DNA of 64,000 nucleotides from Castellaniella sp. (GCF_004321985.1 NZ_SCQN01000039.1:62001-126000), one strand, 5' to 3'; positions 34,459 through 43,691 are shown, counted from the stretch's first letter. The notes: generated from the letters alone by a model not told the origin. A program made the numbers and translations.

Positions 34459-36087
34459 CTAGTGCCCCGAGCGAGCCTGGTCCCGCAGGATGTTCTTGCG
34501 GATCTTTCCCGTGGAGGTCTTGGGTAGCGGCCCGAAGACCACGGCCTTGGGGATCTTGTACGACGCCATGCCGCTACGGCAGAAGTTCACGATATCTTGT
34601 TCGCTCACCGCCGGCGCCCCCTCTTTCAGACACACGAAGGCACAGGGCACTTCGCCCCAACGCTCGTCTGGGCGCGCGACCACGGCCGCTTCCAGAACCT
34701 GGGGGTGGCGGTAGAGGACGTCTTCGACTTCTTTGCTGGAGATGTTTTCGCCGCCGGAGATAATGATGTCCTTGGCCCGGTCCTTGACCTCGGCGTAGCC
34801 GTCGGGGTGCATCACCGCCAGATCGCCCGTGCGGAACCAGCCGTCCTGGAAGGCCTTCGCGGTGCTGGCGGGGTTCTTCAAGTAACCCTTCATCAGGGTA
34901 TTGCCCCGGTGAGCCAGCTCGCCCAGGGTCTGGCCGTCGGCCGGGACAGGGAGGCCCGTTTCCCGGGACAGCACCTGCACGTCGTCCATGGCGTAGAGTC
35001 CCACGCCCTGGCGCGCCATCTTTGCGGCCAGATCGTCCAGTTCCAAGCCCTCCCAGTCGGTCTGCCAGACGCATACCGTCGAGGGGCCGTAGCTTTCCGT
35101 CAGGCCGTACAGGTGGGTGATCTGGAACCCGACCGGGCCAGCCTTGGCGATGATGACATTCGGGGGGGCCGCGCCGCCCACGGCGAACTGAACCTTCGTG
35201 GGCAGTTTGACGCCGGCTTGGCTGAAGTCGTTGACCAGCAGGTTCAGCACCACCGGCGCCCCGCACATGTGCGTGACGTGGTCCTCGCGGATGCGTTCCA
35301 GCACCGCTTGGGACTGGACCTTGCGCAGGCACACGTGTGTACCGCCCACAGCTGTGATGGCCCAGGTGTAGCACCAGCCGTTGCAATGGAACATGGGCAG
35401 GGTCCAGAGATACACGGTGTCCGGCGTCATGTTGAAGGCCATGGCATTGCCCATGCCCGACAGGTAGGCACCGCGATGGTGGTAGACCACGCCCTTGGGG
35501 TCGCCCGTGGTGCCCGAGGTGTAGCACAGCGAGATGGCGTCCCATTCGTTGTGCGGCTTCTGCCAAGCGAAGTTCGGGTCGCCCGAGGCGATCAGGGACT
35601 CGTAATCATAGGCCGCCATGCCTGGTGTCGCGGGATGTTGGTGCGCGATGGCGATGCGCAGCGGCGGGTGTTCCAGGCCTTTCACCGCCTCGGCCACCAG
35701 GGGCTCGAATTCGGTGTCGTAGAGCAGCGCACGGGCTTCACCGTGCTGCAGGATGAAGCGGATGGAAGCGGCATCCAGCCGGGTGTTGAGGGCATTCAGC
35801 ACGGCGCCAGCCATGGGGACCGAGTAGTGGCTCTCCAGCAGTTCGTGGCTGTTGAAGCACAGCACCGACACGGTGTCGTTGCGTCCTATGCCTAGCGACT
35901 GCAGTGCGCTCGCCATGCGTCGGCAGCGTTCGTAGAACTGGGCGTAGGTGAATTCACCGTCGTCATCCTTCACCGCGATCTTGTGGGGAAAGACCCAGGC
36001 CGATCGCTTCAGGAAGCTCAGCGGTGTGAGCGGCGAGTAGTTGGCGGCCTGCTGCTCCAGATCGGTGTCGAATTTGTCGGATGCCAT
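34459..36087 (-). CDS. AMP-forming acyl-CoA synthetase (fatty/medium-chain type)
   Basis: ANL-family ligase (542 aa) activating a carboxylic acid to its CoA thioester. Motifs: LCYTSGTTGDPKGVVYHHRG (A3/P-loop), YGLTESYGP (A5), WFRTGDLAVMHPDGY (A7), KDIIISGGENISSKEVE (A8) and the catalytic Lys in KTSTGKIRKNIL (A10). Closest in style to the AlkK/medium-chain group; chain length is not determinable. It follows DUF6285 by 23 bp and precedes tetR. Confidence 0.93.
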   Translation of the reverse strand: MASDKFDTDLEQQAANYSPLTPLSFLKRSAWVFPHKIAVKDDDGEFTYAQFYERCRRMASALQSLGIGRNDTVSVLCFNSHELLESHYSVPMAGAVLNALNTRLDAASIRFILQHGEARALLYDTEFEPLVAEAVKGLEHPPLRIAIAHQHPATPGMAAYDYESLIASGDPNFAWQKPHNEWDAISLCYTSGTTGDPKGVVYHHRGAYLSGMGNAMAFNMTPDTVYLWTLPMFHCNGWCYTWAITAVGGTHVCLRKVQSQAVLERIREDHVTHMCGAPVVLNLLVNDFSQAGVKLPTKVQFAVGGAAPPNVIIAKAGPVGFQITHLYGLTESYGPSTVCVWQTDWEGLELDDLAAKMARQGVGLYAMDDVQVLSRETGLPVPADGQTLGELAHRGNTLMKGYLKNPASTAKAFQDGWFRTGDLAVMHPDGYAEVKDRAKDIIISGGENISSKEVEDVLYRHPQVLEAAVVARPDERWGEVPCAFVCLKEGAPAVSEQDIVNFCRSGMASYKIPKAVVFGPLPKTSTGKIRKNILRDQARSGH

Positions 36088-36110
36088 GAAAATCGCCTCC
36101 TTGGAGGGCT

Positions 36111-36470
36111 TCAGGATGGAAACCTGGGGTTGCTGAGCGCAAGCTTGCGCCGTGTCAGTGCCATGAGCAACTCGGCGAGCGCCGGCTGGTCCTGTTCGGA
36201 CAGTCGCCGTTCACGGATCAGTCGGTCGAGCGTCCGTTCGTCGGCGGGCAGATCTCCGAGGCCAGCTTGCTGAAGGAACCGGGCAATGGCGGAAGCGGTG
36301 TCGGTGTGGTAGGCCGGGCCCTGCTGCAGCTCGCGCGCCGCGATGCCCATGGCACGTGCCACCATGCGGGCTGCGTAGGCTTCGTCGGGCGGGAGCACCG
36401 GTAGCAGCTGCTCCATGAGCGTGCGCCGGGCCACGTCCAGCAGGGCTGCGCCGTCGGGCTGGTTGATCAT
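36111..36470 (-). CDS. DUF6285 domain protein
   Basis: A 119-aa, mainly helical protein (LLDVARRTLMEQLLPVLPPD, ARMVARAMGIAARELQQG). Such proteins regularly follow an aminoglycoside-phosphotransferase-like gene next to an acyl-CoA dehydrogenase. It overlaps the phosphotransferase stop by 4 bp. Possibly a partner or regulator of that kinase; function unknown. Confidence 0.75.
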   Translation of the reverse strand: MINQPDGAALLDVARRTLMEQLLPVLPPDEAYAARMVARAMGIAARELQQGPAYHTDTASAIARFLQQAGLGDLPADERTLDRLIRERRLSEQDQPALAELLMALTRRKLALSNPRFPS

Positions 36471-37516
36471 GAGGCGGCCTCCGGTTGCCGGTGTTGCGGG
36501 TCATGGGTGAGGTGCCCGATCTGGTCCAGCAAGTCGAACTCCATTTCGGGCAGCATGCGCCCGGTGAGCGCCAGTTCCAGCGAGGGCTCCTCGCCGGACA
36601 GATGCCGCTGGGCCTGCTGCAGGGCGATGACCGACCAGCGCACCAGGCCCATGATCTCCCAGTATTCGACGGCGCAGGCATCCACCGGGCGTCCCGAGGC
36701 AGCCGAGTATCCGGCGAAAAGGTCGGCCTTGTCCCCCAGTCCGCCCACTTCGCGTTCCCGGACACCGAAGCGCCAGCTTCGGCAGCACAGCCAACCCAGA
36801 TCTTCGTAAGGGTCGCTCCACGCGGCGAATTCCCAATCGAGCACAGCGCTGAGCTGCCCATCGCGCACCATGTAATTTCCGGTCCGGAAGTCGCAGTGGC
36901 ACAGCACGGGGCTGTGGGCGGTGGGCGCGTGGTCGGCCAGCCAGGTCAACGCCCAGTCCAGCACGGGGTGAGGGTCGTCGATCTGTTGCAGGGCGTGCTG
37001 GTAGGTGCGCACGCGGTGCAGTGACGGCGGACCGGCGGGCAGCTCCAGGAATTTCAGGTCGGGGTGTGGAGGCCTGACGCGGTGCAGGAGCGCGAGTTCT
37101 TCGCCCAGGCGGCGCGTCAGGGCCCTGGTTTGGCCAGGGTCCAGCGCGCCCTGCAGGAAGGTGCGGGGGGCGCTGGTGCCTTCCGCCCTTTGCATGATGA
37201 AGAAATTGCGCCCCAGCACGGCTGGGTCCGTGCATAGCCAAAGCGGCTGTGGCACCGTAAGCCCGGCTTCGTGTGCGACCTTCAGGACATGGAATTCCTG
37301 GCTTCGGTCCAGGCTGGCAGCGATGCGCGAAGGAGCATCGCTGCGCAGCACGAAACGGTGTTCGCCAGGGTGGGTGCCACCCGCCATGCGCACGGTCAGG
37401 GCGTGGTTGTCCTGGATGGCGCCGCCGGTCAGCCGCGAGAATTCCAGGATCTCGACGGATTGCGCACGGCATTCGCGCCGGAGGTAATCGGTCAGCGCGG
37501 CCTCAGGGGCGGTCAT
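36467..37516 (-). CDS. Aminoglycoside phosphotransferase-like kinase (ACAD10/11 type)
   Basis: A 349-aa protein-kinase-fold phosphotransferase. LTGGAIQDNHALTV is the glycine-loop region; the catalytic loop LCHCDFRTGNYMV (HxDxxxxN) and metal site AVLDWEFAAWSDPYEDLGWL (DxE/D) are intact. Homologues next to acyl-CoA dehydrogenases (as in ACAD10/11) phosphorylate 4-hydroxyacyl-CoA so that hydroxylated fatty acids can enter beta-oxidation, so that role is the best guess; antibiotic resistance is unlikely. ATG 37516 lies 14 bp inside the upstream gene's end. Confidence 0.86.
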   Translation of the reverse strand: MTAPEAALTDYLRRECRAQSVEILEFSRLTGGAIQDNHALTVRMAGGTHPGEHRFVLRSDAPSRIAASLDRSQEFHVLKVAHEAGLTVPQPLWLCTDPAVLGRNFFIMQRAEGTSAPRTFLQGALDPGQTRALTRRLGEELALLHRVRPPHPDLKFLELPAGPPSLHRVRTYQHALQQIDDPHPVLDWALTWLADHAPTAHSPVLCHCDFRTGNYMVRDGQLSAVLDWEFAAWSDPYEDLGWLCCRSWRFGVREREVGGLGDKADLFAGYSAASGRPVDACAVEYWEIMGLVRWSVIALQQAQRHLSGEEPSLELALTGRMLPEMEFDLLDQIGHLTHDPQHRQPEAAS

Positions 37517-38714
37517 GGTCGGGTCCCCAGCGCCAGAAGCCGTCGTCGTGCAGCAGCCGCTGCGCCAGAACCATTTTGTGGACCTCGGAAGCCCCATCGA
37601 CCAGCCGGGCCTGACGGGCGTAGCGGTAGATCCATTCCAGCGGCGTGTCGCGCGAATAGCCGTGCGCGCCGCATAACTGGATGGCGGTATCGACCGCCTT
37701 GTGCAGGGCATCGGCCACCGCGACCTTGGCCATCGAGACCTCGGCCCGCGCGAAGTCGCCCTGGTCCAGCTTCCAGGCGGCGTGCATGGTGAGCAGGCGA
37801 CCGGTGCGGATCTGCAGCGCTGCTTCGCCCAGCATCCATTGCACGCCTTCGTGGTCGGCCAATGCCTGGCCGAAGGCCTGCCGTTGCGTGACATAATCCC
37901 CCGCGATTTCGAGCGAGCGGCGCGCCAGTCCCAGCCAGCGCATGCAGTGCGTCAGCCGTGCCGGCCCCAGGCGGATTTGCGTGACCTTGAGCCCGTCGCC
38001 GATTCCCATGAGGCGGTTCTCGTCCGGGATGCGCAGTCCGTCAAAGCGCAGCTCGCAGTGCCCGCCGTGTTCCTCCGGCCCCATGATGGGGATGCGGCGC
38101 ACGACTTCCCAGCCCGGGTCGTCCCGATGGAACAGAAAGGCCGTCAGGCCCTTGCGGGCATCGTCCGAGGTGCGCGCGATCAGGATGAAGTGTTCCGCCA
38201 CCCCCGCGCCGGTGATGAAATGCTTGGTGCCTTGGATGCGCCATTGATCGCCCTCGCGCGTGGCGCTTGTCAGCATCATGGCGGGGTCCGATCCGGAGCC
38301 TGGTGCCGGTTCCGTCATGGCGAAGGACGAGCGCACGGCGCCGTCGATGATGGGCTGGAGCCAGCGGTCCTTCTGGGCTGGCGTGGCGATCTTGTTCAGC
38401 ACCATCATGTTGCCATCGTCCGGCGCGGCGGAGTTGAACACGACCGGCCCGAAGATCGAGCGGTTCATCTCCTCGTAGCAGGCGGCCATGTCCGCCATGG
38501 ACAGACCCTGTCCGCCGCGTTCCCGGGGCATCTGCAGGCACCACAGGCCCTGGGCGCGGGCCTTCGTGCGCAGCACTTGCAGACGGGTAGGGTCCAGGTT
38601 TTCATGGGCGTCGTAGGTCTGCGGATCCGCTTCCAGCGGAATGAGCTCGGTGGCGACGAATTGGCGGATCCGGGCGCAAAAGTCCTGGGCGGTGCGAGAT
38701 AGGGTGAAATCCAT
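37503..38714 (-). CDS. Acyl-CoA dehydrogenase (ACAD11-like)
   Basis: FAD enzyme (403 aa) that introduces the alpha-beta double bond, or eliminates phosphate in the 4-hydroxyacid pathway. Seen: SSFAMTEPAPGSGSDPAMML, WRIQGTKHFITGAGVA, ARLTHCMRWLGLARRSLEIA and IQLCGAHGYSRDTPLEWIYR with the usual FAD/CoA contacts. No signal for the catalytic Glu of medium-chain enzymes was assigned. ATG 38714 (MDFTLSRTAQDF) is preceded by AAGGAG. Upstream neighbour is an SDR, downstream the kinase with 14-bp overlap. Confidence 0.93.
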   Translation of the reverse strand: MDFTLSRTAQDFCARIRQFVATELIPLEADPQTYDAHENLDPTRLQVLRTKARAQGLWCLQMPRERGGQGLSMADMAACYEEMNRSIFGPVVFNSAAPDDGNMMVLNKIATPAQKDRWLQPIIDGAVRSSFAMTEPAPGSGSDPAMMLTSATREGDQWRIQGTKHFITGAGVAEHFILIARTSDDARKGLTAFLFHRDDPGWEVVRRIPIMGPEEHGGHCELRFDGLRIPDENRLMGIGDGLKVTQIRLGPARLTHCMRWLGLARRSLEIAGDYVTQRQAFGQALADHEGVQWMLGEAALQIRTGRLLTMHAAWKLDQGDFARAEVSMAKVAVADALHKAVDTAIQLCGAHGYSRDTPLEWIYRYARQARLVDGASEVHKMVLAQRLLHDDGFWRWGPDHDRP

Positions 38715-38727
38715 GTCGTGGAGCTCC

Positions 38728-39495
38728 TTACAGCGTGGATTGCAGGTGGCCGCCATCGACCACCAGCGAACTGCCGGTCATGTAGGCCGAGGCGTCCGAG
38801 GCGAGCAGCAGCAATGGGCCGTCCAGGTCCTGGGGCTGGCCCAGATGCCGCTGCGGAATGCGGCGAATCAGCGTCTGGCCGGCGTCCGAGGCGAAGAATT
38901 CCTGGTTCAAATCCGTTTCGATGTAGCCGGGGGCCAACGCGTTGACGCGGATGCCGTGGCGCGCCCATTCCAGCGCCAGCGCGCGTGTCATCTGTTCCAG
39001 CCCTGCTTTGGAAACCGTGTACGGCAGCACGTTTCCGGCGACGCGATGACCGAGGATCGAGGACACCAGGATCAGCGAGCCGGGGCGCCTGGCGGCCACG
39101 AGCCGGTGTGCGATCTCGCTCGCGGTGATCCACGCGCCCCTGAGGTTGACGGCGATCACCCGGTCCCATTCTTCGGTGGACAGCGAAAGGGCCGGTTTGT
39201 TGGTGGCGATGCCCGCTGCACAGACGGCGATGTCGATCATGCCCGCGCGCGCTTGCACCTCGTCCAGCCCGAGGCGGACGCTGTCTGCGTCGGCCACGTC
39301 CATGGGCTGGGCCGTGGCGGTGATGCCCGATGCGGCCAGCCCTTCGGCGAGCCGGACCAGCGGGTCGCGGTGGCGCCCGGCAAGGATGACGGCCGCCCCT
39401 GCCAGACCCAGCGTGCGTGCGAAATGCGAGCCCAAGCCGCCGGAAGCACCGGTGACCAAAGCGGTTTTGCCTGCCAGGCTGAATCTGTCGTCCAT
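38728..39495 (-). CDS. Short-chain dehydrogenase/reductase
   Basis: NAD(P)-dependent Rossmann enzyme (255 aa). TGASGGLG (cofactor), CAAGIATNK (NAG position), SSILG with the catalytic Ser, YTVSK (Tyr-x3-Lys) and NALAPGYIETD are all in place. In this operon it probably acts as a hydroxyacyl(-CoA) dehydrogenase. It is the first gene of the leftward catabolic operon, divergent from the thiolase across a 134-bp region with a candidate operator. Confidence 0.92.
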   Translation of the reverse strand: MDDRFSLAGKTALVTGASGGLGSHFARTLGLAGAAVILAGRHRDPLVRLAEGLAASGITATAQPMDVADADSVRLGLDEVQARAGMIDIAVCAAGIATNKPALSLSTEEWDRVIAVNLRGAWITASEIAHRLVAARRPGSLILVSSILGHRVAGNVLPYTVSKAGLEQMTRALALEWARHGIRVNALAPGYIETDLNQEFFASDAGQTLIRRIPQRHLGQPQDLDGPLLLLASDASAYMTGSSLVVDGGHLQSTL

Positions 39496-39525
39496 ACGCT
39501 GATCCTCTCTCGTGGTTTGAGTGTA

Positions 39526-39537
39526 GAGCGATCGTTC
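39526..39537. promoter_or_regulatory. Candidate TetR-type operator between SDR and thiolase
   Basis: GAGCGATCGTTC is a 12-bp palindrome with a single mismatched pair, in the 134-bp divergent promoter region. The CGATCGTT core recurs upstream of the second liv system. It fits a TetR-family acyl-CoA-sensing repressor site; binding is inferred. Confidence 0.5.
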
Positions 39538-39629
39538 GATTTTCTCAATTTGCCGGTGCGATGATGCGCTACTATGACTGAGAATGGGTGCCGCGACAGG
39601 CGGCGTCCGCCATCGGAGAGGCAGTCATC

Positions 39630-40811
39630 ATGCAGGATATCGTCGTCGTGGGGGCGTGCCGGACGGCCGTCGGGGATTTTGGCGGGGGCCTGAAGGACGT
39701 GCCGCCATGTGAGCTGGGTGAAACGGTGGTGCGCGCGGTGCTGGAACGCACGGGTGTGTCGGCGGCCGACGTGGGCCACGTCGTCTTTGGGCACGTCATC
39801 AACACGGAGCCGCGCGACATGTACCTGTCACGCGTGGCAGCTCTCAACGCCGGCATCCCTGACAGTGTGCCGGCATTCAATGTGGATCGGTTGTGCGGCT
39901 CGGGTCTGCAGGCCATCGTGTCGGCAGCCCAGTGCCTGATGCTGGGCGATGCGGAGGTCGCAATCGGCGCCGGCGCCGAGAACATGAGCCGGGCGCCCTA
40001 CGCGGCGGTGGGACAGCGCTGGGGATCGCGCATGGGGGATTCGCGCCTCATCGATATGATGACCGGGGCGCTGTCCGATCCGTTCGATCATTGCCACATG
40101 GGCGTCACGGCCGAAAACGTGGCCAAGAAATACGGCATCAGCCGCGAGGAACAGGACGCGCTGGCGCTGGAATCCCACCGCCGGGCGGCACATGCCATCG
40201 AGCACGGGTATTTCAAGGAACAGATCGTTCCAGTGGTGCGCAAGACACGCAAGGGCGATGTGGTGTTCGACCGCGACGAGCATGTGCGGTCCGATGTGGA
40301 TGCGGCGAGCTTCAGCAAGCTCAAGCCCGTGTTCCAGAAGGAAAACGGTACCGTGACGGCCGGCAATGCGTCGGGCATCAACGATGCAGCGGCCGCGGTG
40401 CTGCTCATGACGGCGGACGCTGCCAAAGCACGCGGCGTGAAGCCCATGGCGCGCCTGGTGTCGTACGGGCATGCCGGGGTGGACCCGAAGTACATGGGAA
40501 TCGGCCCCGTTCCGTCCAGCCGCATGGCGCTCAAGCGCGCCGGGTTGTCGCTGGAACAGATGGATGTGATCGAAGCCAACGAAGCCTTTGCCGCCCAGGC
40601 TTGCGCCGTGGCGCACGAGCTAGGATTCGACCCGGCAAAGGTCAACCCGAACGGCAGCGGGATCAGCCTGGGGCACCCCATCGGCGCCACGGGCGCCATC
40701 CTGACGGTCAAGGCGCTGTACGAGCTGCAGCGCACCCAGGGCCGCTATGCGCTGGTCACCATGTGCATCGGCGGCGGCCAGGGAATCGCGGCGATATACG
40801 AGCGGATCTGA
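39630..40811 (+). CDS. Acetyl-CoA C-acyltransferase (thiolase)
   Basis: Thiolase (393 aa) cleaving or forming beta-ketoacyl-CoA. The nucleophile is in FNVDRLCGSGLQAI; NEAFAAQA, GHPIGATGA with the catalytic His, and CIGGGQG with the second Cys complete the active site. PhaA/BktB-like; it could serve either beta-oxidation or acetoacetyl-CoA for PHB. ATG 39630 (MQDIVVVGAC) has GGAGAGG upstream. It is the only rightward gene of the block and ends 12 bp from the dapF stop. Confidence 0.95.
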   Translation: MQDIVVVGACRTAVGDFGGGLKDVPPCELGETVVRAVLERTGVSAADVGHVVFGHVINTEPRDMYLSRVAALNAGIPDSVPAFNVDRLCGSGLQAIVSAAQCLMLGDAEVAIGAGAENMSRAPYAAVGQRWGSRMGDSRLIDMMTGALSDPFDHCHMGVTAENVAKKYGISREEQDALALESHRRAAHAIEHGYFKEQIVPVVRKTRKGDVVFDRDEHVRSDVDAASFSKLKPVFQKENGTVTAGNASGINDAAAAVLLMTADAAKARGVKPMARLVSYGHAGVDPKYMGIGPVPSSRMALKRAGLSLEQMDVIEANEAFAAQACAVAHELGFDPAKVNPNGSGISLGHPIGATGAILTVKALYELQRTQGRYALVTMCIGGGQGIAAIYERI

Positions 40812-40823
40812 TCAGCGCCGGGC

Positions 40824-41696
40824 TCAGGCCCGGTTGATCAGCGCGTCCACGTCGATCGCGCCCTGGAAGACCGTCGTGGCGGGACCCTGCAGCCGCAGGG
40901 TGTCACCGTCCCATTCGATGCGCAGGGTGCCGCCGTGCATGTCCACACGGACCGGGCTGTCCAGCACCCCGCAGCGGATGCCTGCCGCCACGGCGGCGCA
41001 GGCGCCCGTACCACAGGCCAGGGTTTCGCCGGCGCCGCGCTCGTAGACGCGCAGGTGGATGTGATGCCGGTCCAGCACCTGCATGAATCCCGCGTTGACC
41101 CGGTTTGCGAACCGCCGGTGACTTTCGATCAGGGGACCGATGCGGCTGACCGGGTACGCTTCGACGTCCTCGACCTGGACGACGGCGTGGGGGTTGGAGA
41201 TTGCCACCAGCGAGCACCAGATTGGCGCTCGCTCATCGTTCACGTCCAGCCCGTACTGTGTATCGTCGCCGCAGGCGCGGGTGGGCAGCCCCTGCGTGTC
41301 GAACGCCACCCCGTCCGGGGTGAAGGTCGTGCGTCCCATGTCGACCGACACCTCGCCGTCGTCGGATGCGCTGAGGACGATGACCCCTGTTGCGATCTCC
41401 GCCCGCAGCGGGTTGCGCTGCGACAGACCCTGCTCGTGCACGAAGCGCACGAAGCACCGCGCACCGTTGCCGCAGTGCTCGACTTCGCCGCCGTCCGCAT
41501 TGAAGATGCGGTAGCGGAAATCGGTATCGGGCCGGGTTGCCGGTTCCACCAGCAGGATTTGGTCGGCACCGACGCCGAAATGCCGGTCGGCCAGTGCTCG
41601 GGCGCGTTCGGGGGTGATGTCTATCGATTGGCGCACGCCGTCGAGCATGACGAAATCATTGCCCGCACCGTGCATTTTGGTGAAGTTCCAGATCAT
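40824..41696 (-). CDS. dapF: Diaminopimelate epimerase
   Basis: Converts LL- to meso-diaminopimelate for lysine and peptidoglycan (290 aa). The two catalytic Cys are in [12 protein letters not shown] and [13 protein letters not shown], and the start [20 protein letters not shown] is family-typical, which fixes the ATG at 41696. It follows the second lpxL-like gene by 14 bp. DUF484-xerC, normally downstream, are 12 kb away. Confidence 0.97.
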   Translation of the reverse strand: MIWNFTKMHGAGNDFVMLDGVRQSIDITPERARALADRHFGVGADQILLVEPATRPDTDFRYRIFNADGGEVEHCGNGARCFVRFVHEQGLSQRNPLRAEIATGVIVLSASDDGEVSVDMGRTTFTPDGVAFDTQGLPTRACGDDTQYGLDVNDERAPIWCSLVAISNPHAVVQVEDVEAYPVSRIGPLIESHRRFANRVNAGFMQVLDRHHIHLRVYERGAGETLACGTGACAAVAAGIRCGVLDSPVRVDMHGGTLRIEWDGDTLRLQGPATTVFQGAIDVDALINRA

Positions 41697-41710
41697 GGAC
41701 TGACCATTCC

Positions 41711-42601
41711 TCAATAAAATCCAGCTTCCCCTTCCGGCCGTGTCTTGAATCGGCGGTGTACCCAATAGTACTGTGCAGGATCCTGGGATACCGCATTTTC
41801 GATCAAAACGTTCAGGCGGGCAGTGGCGGCTTCAGGGGTATCGTCCCCGGGGAAGTTTTCCACCGCTGGTCCGACGTCCACCCGGTAACGCCCGGTGTCC
41901 GGGTCCAGGCGGCTGATGACCGGCACGACGACGGCTCCCCAGGCTTTGGCGATCTGGGCGGCCGAGAGCAGGGTCGCTGCGGGTACGCCGAAAAACGGGA
42001 TGAAAGCACTGCCCTGGCGGCCGAAGTCCATGTCGGGCAGGTAGTACACGGGAATGCCCTTGCGCAGATAGCGGATCAGACCGCGCACCCCGTCGTGGCG
42101 GCTGACCAGATGCACCTGGTTGAAGCGTCCCCGGCCCAGGCGCACGATTTCGTCCACGTCGGCGTCGCTTTGCCGGGTGTAGAGGGTGGCCGACTCCTTG
42201 AGAAACAGGGTGAGCCGTGTGGCGGCCGCGTCCAGCGCGATGAAGTGGGGTGCGAACATCAGGATGGGGCGTTGCTGATCCATCACGTCCTGCAGGAGCT
42301 GTTCACCGTGCAGTTCGACGGTGTCCAGTATCCGTTCGCGCGACCCGAACCAGCACAGGCCCCGGTCCACGAAGGATTGGGCCAGCAGCCGGAAGTGGCG
42401 GCGTGCCAGGGCGTCGCGTTCCTGTTGCGTGCGGTCCGGAAAGCAGCGGGCCAGGTTGACCTGAACGATGTGGGCGCGAGATCGCAGCAGCCTGGGCGTG
42501 AGCCACCCCAGGACTCGGCCCCAGCGCAGGCGTGTGTGGTCGGAGCAGCGCCCGAAATATCCCATCACGGCGTGCAGCAGCGGTTTTTTGTCGAAGGCCA
42601 T
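41711..42601 (-). CDS. Lipid A biosynthesis acyltransferase (LpxL/HtrB family), copy 2
   Basis: Inner-membrane enzyme (296 aa) adding a secondary acyl chain to Kdo2-lipid A. The catalytic [12 protein letters not shown] (HX4D) and conserved [19 protein letters not shown] and [14 protein letters not shown] are present. The N-terminal anchor is weak compared with classical LpxL. It lies between the first copy and dapF in one operon. Which acyl chain or position it uses cannot be told. Confidence 0.92.
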   Translation of the reverse strand: MAFDKKPLLHAVMGYFGRCSDHTRLRWGRVLGWLTPRLLRSRAHIVQVNLARCFPDRTQQERDALARRHFRLLAQSFVDRGLCWFGSRERILDTVELHGEQLLQDVMDQQRPILMFAPHFIALDAAATRLTLFLKESATLYTRQSDADVDEIVRLGRGRFNQVHLVSRHDGVRGLIRYLRKGIPVYYLPDMDFGRQGSAFIPFFGVPAATLLSAAQIAKAWGAVVVPVISRLDPDTGRYRVDVGPAVENFPGDDTPEAATARLNVLIENAVSQDPAQYYWVHRRFKTRPEGEAGFY

Positions 42602-42613
42602 ATCGGGTGGATT

Positions 42614-43468
42614 TTAATGTGCCGCGTCGTCGGGATGGGGTGGTGCGTCGTCGGGCCGTTTGTAGCGGTTGTAGCTCCACAGGTATTGTTCCGGAAAACG
42701 GCGGATCAGCGTTTCCATCGCCTGGTTGATGGCGGCGGCCAGCGTTTCCGTGGTGGCCGGCAGGGGGTCGGGCAGCCGCAGGTAGTGCATGCGCCAGCCG
42801 CGTCCGTGCGGCAGGCGCTCGCCGGCCGTCAGGATCACGGCCACGCCGGTTTGCAGTGCGATGCGCGCTGCCAGCGTCATGGTCAGGGCGGGGCGGCCGA
42901 AAAATGGCAGCCAGATGCCGTCGCCTTCACGCGGCACCTGGTCGGGCAGCATGCCCACGGCCTCGCCGCGCTTGAGTGCGCGCACGAATTCCCGCACGCC
43001 CTGGCGGTTGGCGGGAACCGCCCGCAGGTTGTGCATGTCGCGGGCCGATTCGACGATGGGGTCCAGCAGCGGGCTGCGCGAAGGGCGGAACATCACGGTG
43101 AGCGGCCCGTACTGAGTCAGGTGCCGAGCGGTGATCTCGAAGCAGCCCAGGTGCGGCGTGAGGTAAAGCACGCCGCGCCCTTGGTCGACGGCAGCCCGCA
43201 CCACGGGCTCCTCGTCGCTGTGGGTGCGCGCCAGGCACAGGGACGTGCGCCACCAGACCTTGGGGATCTCCAGAATCATGGCGCCCGACTCGGCGGCGGC
43301 GCGGCGGGCGAATGCCGGGTCGTCGTAGCCGGCCTGTCGCGCGTTCTGCCGCAGTCGCCGCCGGTAGCGCCCCGGAAAGGCGTAGATGAACCGTCCGATT
43401 CCGCGCCCCAGGAACTGGAGCCAGGAGAGCGGCAGGACGGACAATGAGCGGACGAGAAACAGCAACAT
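42614..43468 (-). CDS. Lipid A biosynthesis acyltransferase (LpxL/HtrB family), copy 1
   Basis: Second paralogue (284 aa). It has an N-terminal hydrophobic stretch (LLFLVRSLSVLPLSWLQFLG), HLGCFEITARHL (the HX4E active site), VGMLPDQVPREGDGIWLPFFG and QYLWSYNRYKRPDD. Copies 1 and 2 differ in the catalytic acid (Glu versus Asp) and flanks, so they are old paralogues. ATG 43468 is used; the ORF-track start is a TTG at 43495. Divergent from metK. Confidence 0.92.
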   Translation of the reverse strand: MLLFLVRSLSVLPLSWLQFLGRGIGRFIYAFPGRYRRRLRQNARQAGYDDPAFARRAAAESGAMILEIPKVWWRTSLCLARTHSDEEPVVRAAVDQGRGVLYLTPHLGCFEITARHLTQYGPLTVMFRPSRSPLLDPIVESARDMHNLRAVPANRQGVREFVRALKRGEAVGMLPDQVPREGDGIWLPFFGRPALTMTLAARIALQTGVAVILTAGERLPHGRGWRMHYLRLPDPLPATTETLAAAINQAMETLIRRFPEQYLWSYNRYKRPDDAPPHPDDAAH

Positions 43469-43539
43469 TCGGTGTGGAAAATCCCTGTCTGTCAAGGAGG
43501 TTTGACCATGGAGCCGCCATTTTCGCTTAAAATGATGAG

Positions 43540-43620
43540 GATCGCTGAGTTAACCGACAACTTGCGGAGCGATCTCCGTGCCGGCATCGGCACGCCAACA
43601 ATCCGCTAAAGCGTCGCGCC
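43540..43620 (+). ncRNA. SAM-II-like riboswitch upstream of metK
   Basis: Stem P1 GATCGCT / AGCGATC encloses the loop GAGTTAACCGACAACTTGCG, close to the SAM-II loop (GAUUUAACCG...UUGC). A 3' tail CCGCTAAAGCGTCG carries the GCUAAA core and can pair back into the loop in two blocks (GCGG with CCGC, CGAC with GTCG), forming the H-type pseudoknot of this class. An extra hairpin (CGTGCCG / CGGCACG) is inserted between P1 and the tail. The gene downstream makes SAM, as expected. Not checked with a covariance model. Confidence 0.75.
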
Positions 43621-43653
43621 CCGACTGAGGTGCAACGCGAATCGTTCAACCTC

Positions 43654-43672
43654 GCACCGGGCGGCCCGGTGC
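43654..43672 (+). promoter_or_regulatory. Strong hairpin in the metK expression platform
   Basis: GCACCGGG / CCCGGTGC forms an 8-bp stem with a CGG loop ending 19 nt before the GTG start. The preceding GAGGTGC can pair instead with its 5' arm (GGTGC/GCACC), and TCCTAAAGGA next to it can fold over the Shine-Dalgarno AGGA. This looks like a translation-control platform for the aptamer upstream. Confidence 0.5.
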
Positions 43673-43691
43673 TCCTAAAGGACGCATCGCT

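Noticed and set aside
36467-37516. Aminoglycoside resistance gene
   Set aside because: Only the kinase fold is shared; it overlaps an acyl-CoA dehydrogenase and DUF6285, the context of hydroxyacyl-CoA kinases.
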